Shown piece by piece: positions 61,455 through 61,752 of a stretch of 61,752 nucleotides of DNA. The translations under genes were made by a program, and so were the position numbers. The DNA lies in assembly GCA_900543205.1 (NCBI GenBank), contig UQQM01000012.1, positions 1 through 61,752 of the forward strand, given 5' to 3'. Under the pieces are notes generated by a model. The model did no database searches. It was not told the DNA's origin and was given only the letters and a program-made list of their open reading frames with translations. This DNA is from an uncultured Bacteroides sp. (GTDB taxonomy: Bacteria; Bacteroidota; Bacteroidia; Bacteroidales; UBA932). The stretch's first letter is position 1. Each line of letters begins with the position of its first letter.

Positions 61455-61528
61455 TAGGCCCGCGCGGAGTTGAACCGCGGACCTCCACATTATCAGTGTG
61501 GCGCTCTAACCAACTGAGCTACGAGCCT
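61455..61528 (-). tRNA. tRNA-Ile (GAU)
   Basis: 74 nt. Acceptor AGGCTCG/CGGGCCT, D-arm AGCTCAGTTGGTTAGAGC, anticodon GAT in CACACTGATAATGTG, T-arm CGCGGTTCAACTCCGCG, discriminator A. It lies 8 nt before tRNA-Ala and about 80 nt after the 16S 3' end. Confidence 0.95.
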
Positions 61529-61610
61529 ATATAATAATGAAAGATAAGTACAGGCTCCAAAGGAGCGAGGCGGACGACAGCGCCGAAAAGGAAGCGGAGC
61601 AGAGCTCCAA

Positions 61611-61752
<142 letters not shown>

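Overview
The window looks like chromosomal DNA of a high-GC member of the Bacteroidales. The evidence is the recurrent promoter box TAnnTTTG, the near absence of Shine-Dalgarno sequences, and Bacteroidetes-specific families and gene orders (DUF4954, DUF3109, the sigma-54 regulator/lptE/TPR/secG cluster, mreBCD-mrdA-rodA, rplM-rpsI-rpsB-tsf). I cannot name the genus; an uncultured gut lineage is an inference. Coding is dense, with many 1-4 nt start/stop overlaps.

Layout. 1-830: AT-rich left edge with the tail of a transposase and short repeats. 833-3641: a beta-helix surface lipoprotein with a 38-codon peptide gene upstream. 3929-5298: a membrane HTH protein coupled to a TonB-C-like lipoprotein. 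5531-10326: clpB lacking its N-domain, secG, a TPR gene, lptE and a sigma-54 regulator. 10209-11212: an exact 502-bp tandem duplication. 10897-12540: OmpA/TPR-like lipoprotein. 12624-16119: rpsL-rpsG-fusA-rpsJ, then tRNA-Met and a terminator. 16439-19457: tRNA-Leu, an M24 peptidase, fabG and comF on the minus strand. 19466-25003: the cell-shape operon mreB-mreC-mreD-mrdA-rodA. 25070-32942: ispD, an Lrp regulator, topA, PBP1A, ddl and prmC. 33079-42676: lipoprotein, U32 protease, TPR protein, an M16-like protein without its zinc site, DUF3109, a coiled-coil protein and hemW. 42776-48001: dus, pepP, lpxK, frr, pyrH. 48109-51863: a lone fumarate reductase cytochrome b gene, then rplM-rpsI, rpsB-tsf. 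51869-60009: lplA, a 27-aa peptide, DUF4954, cyclophilin, flippase, lpdA and a degenerate GH20. 60021-61752: split chromate transporter, a 79-bp tandem repeat, then tRNA-Ala, tRNA-Ile and the 3' end of 16S rRNA.

Together these genes serve envelope growth (PBP1A, PBP2, RodA, MreBCD, Ddl, LptE, LpxK, SecG, flippase) and translation (ribosomal proteins, EF-G, EF-Ts, RRF, PrmC, Dus, tRNAs).

The most notable points are: (i) several clusters that are usually contiguous are interrupted here (16S-tRNAs without 23S, the S10 operon cut after rpsJ, frdC without frdA/frdB); (ii) at least six genes have the promoter -7 box only 4-8 nt before the ATG, implying leaderless mRNAs, and one peptidase gene starts 5 nt after a tRNA; (iii) several degenerate or shortened enzymes (ClpB, GH20, M16-like); (iv) two small peptide genes. 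No CRISPR array, phage region or classical defence system was seen.
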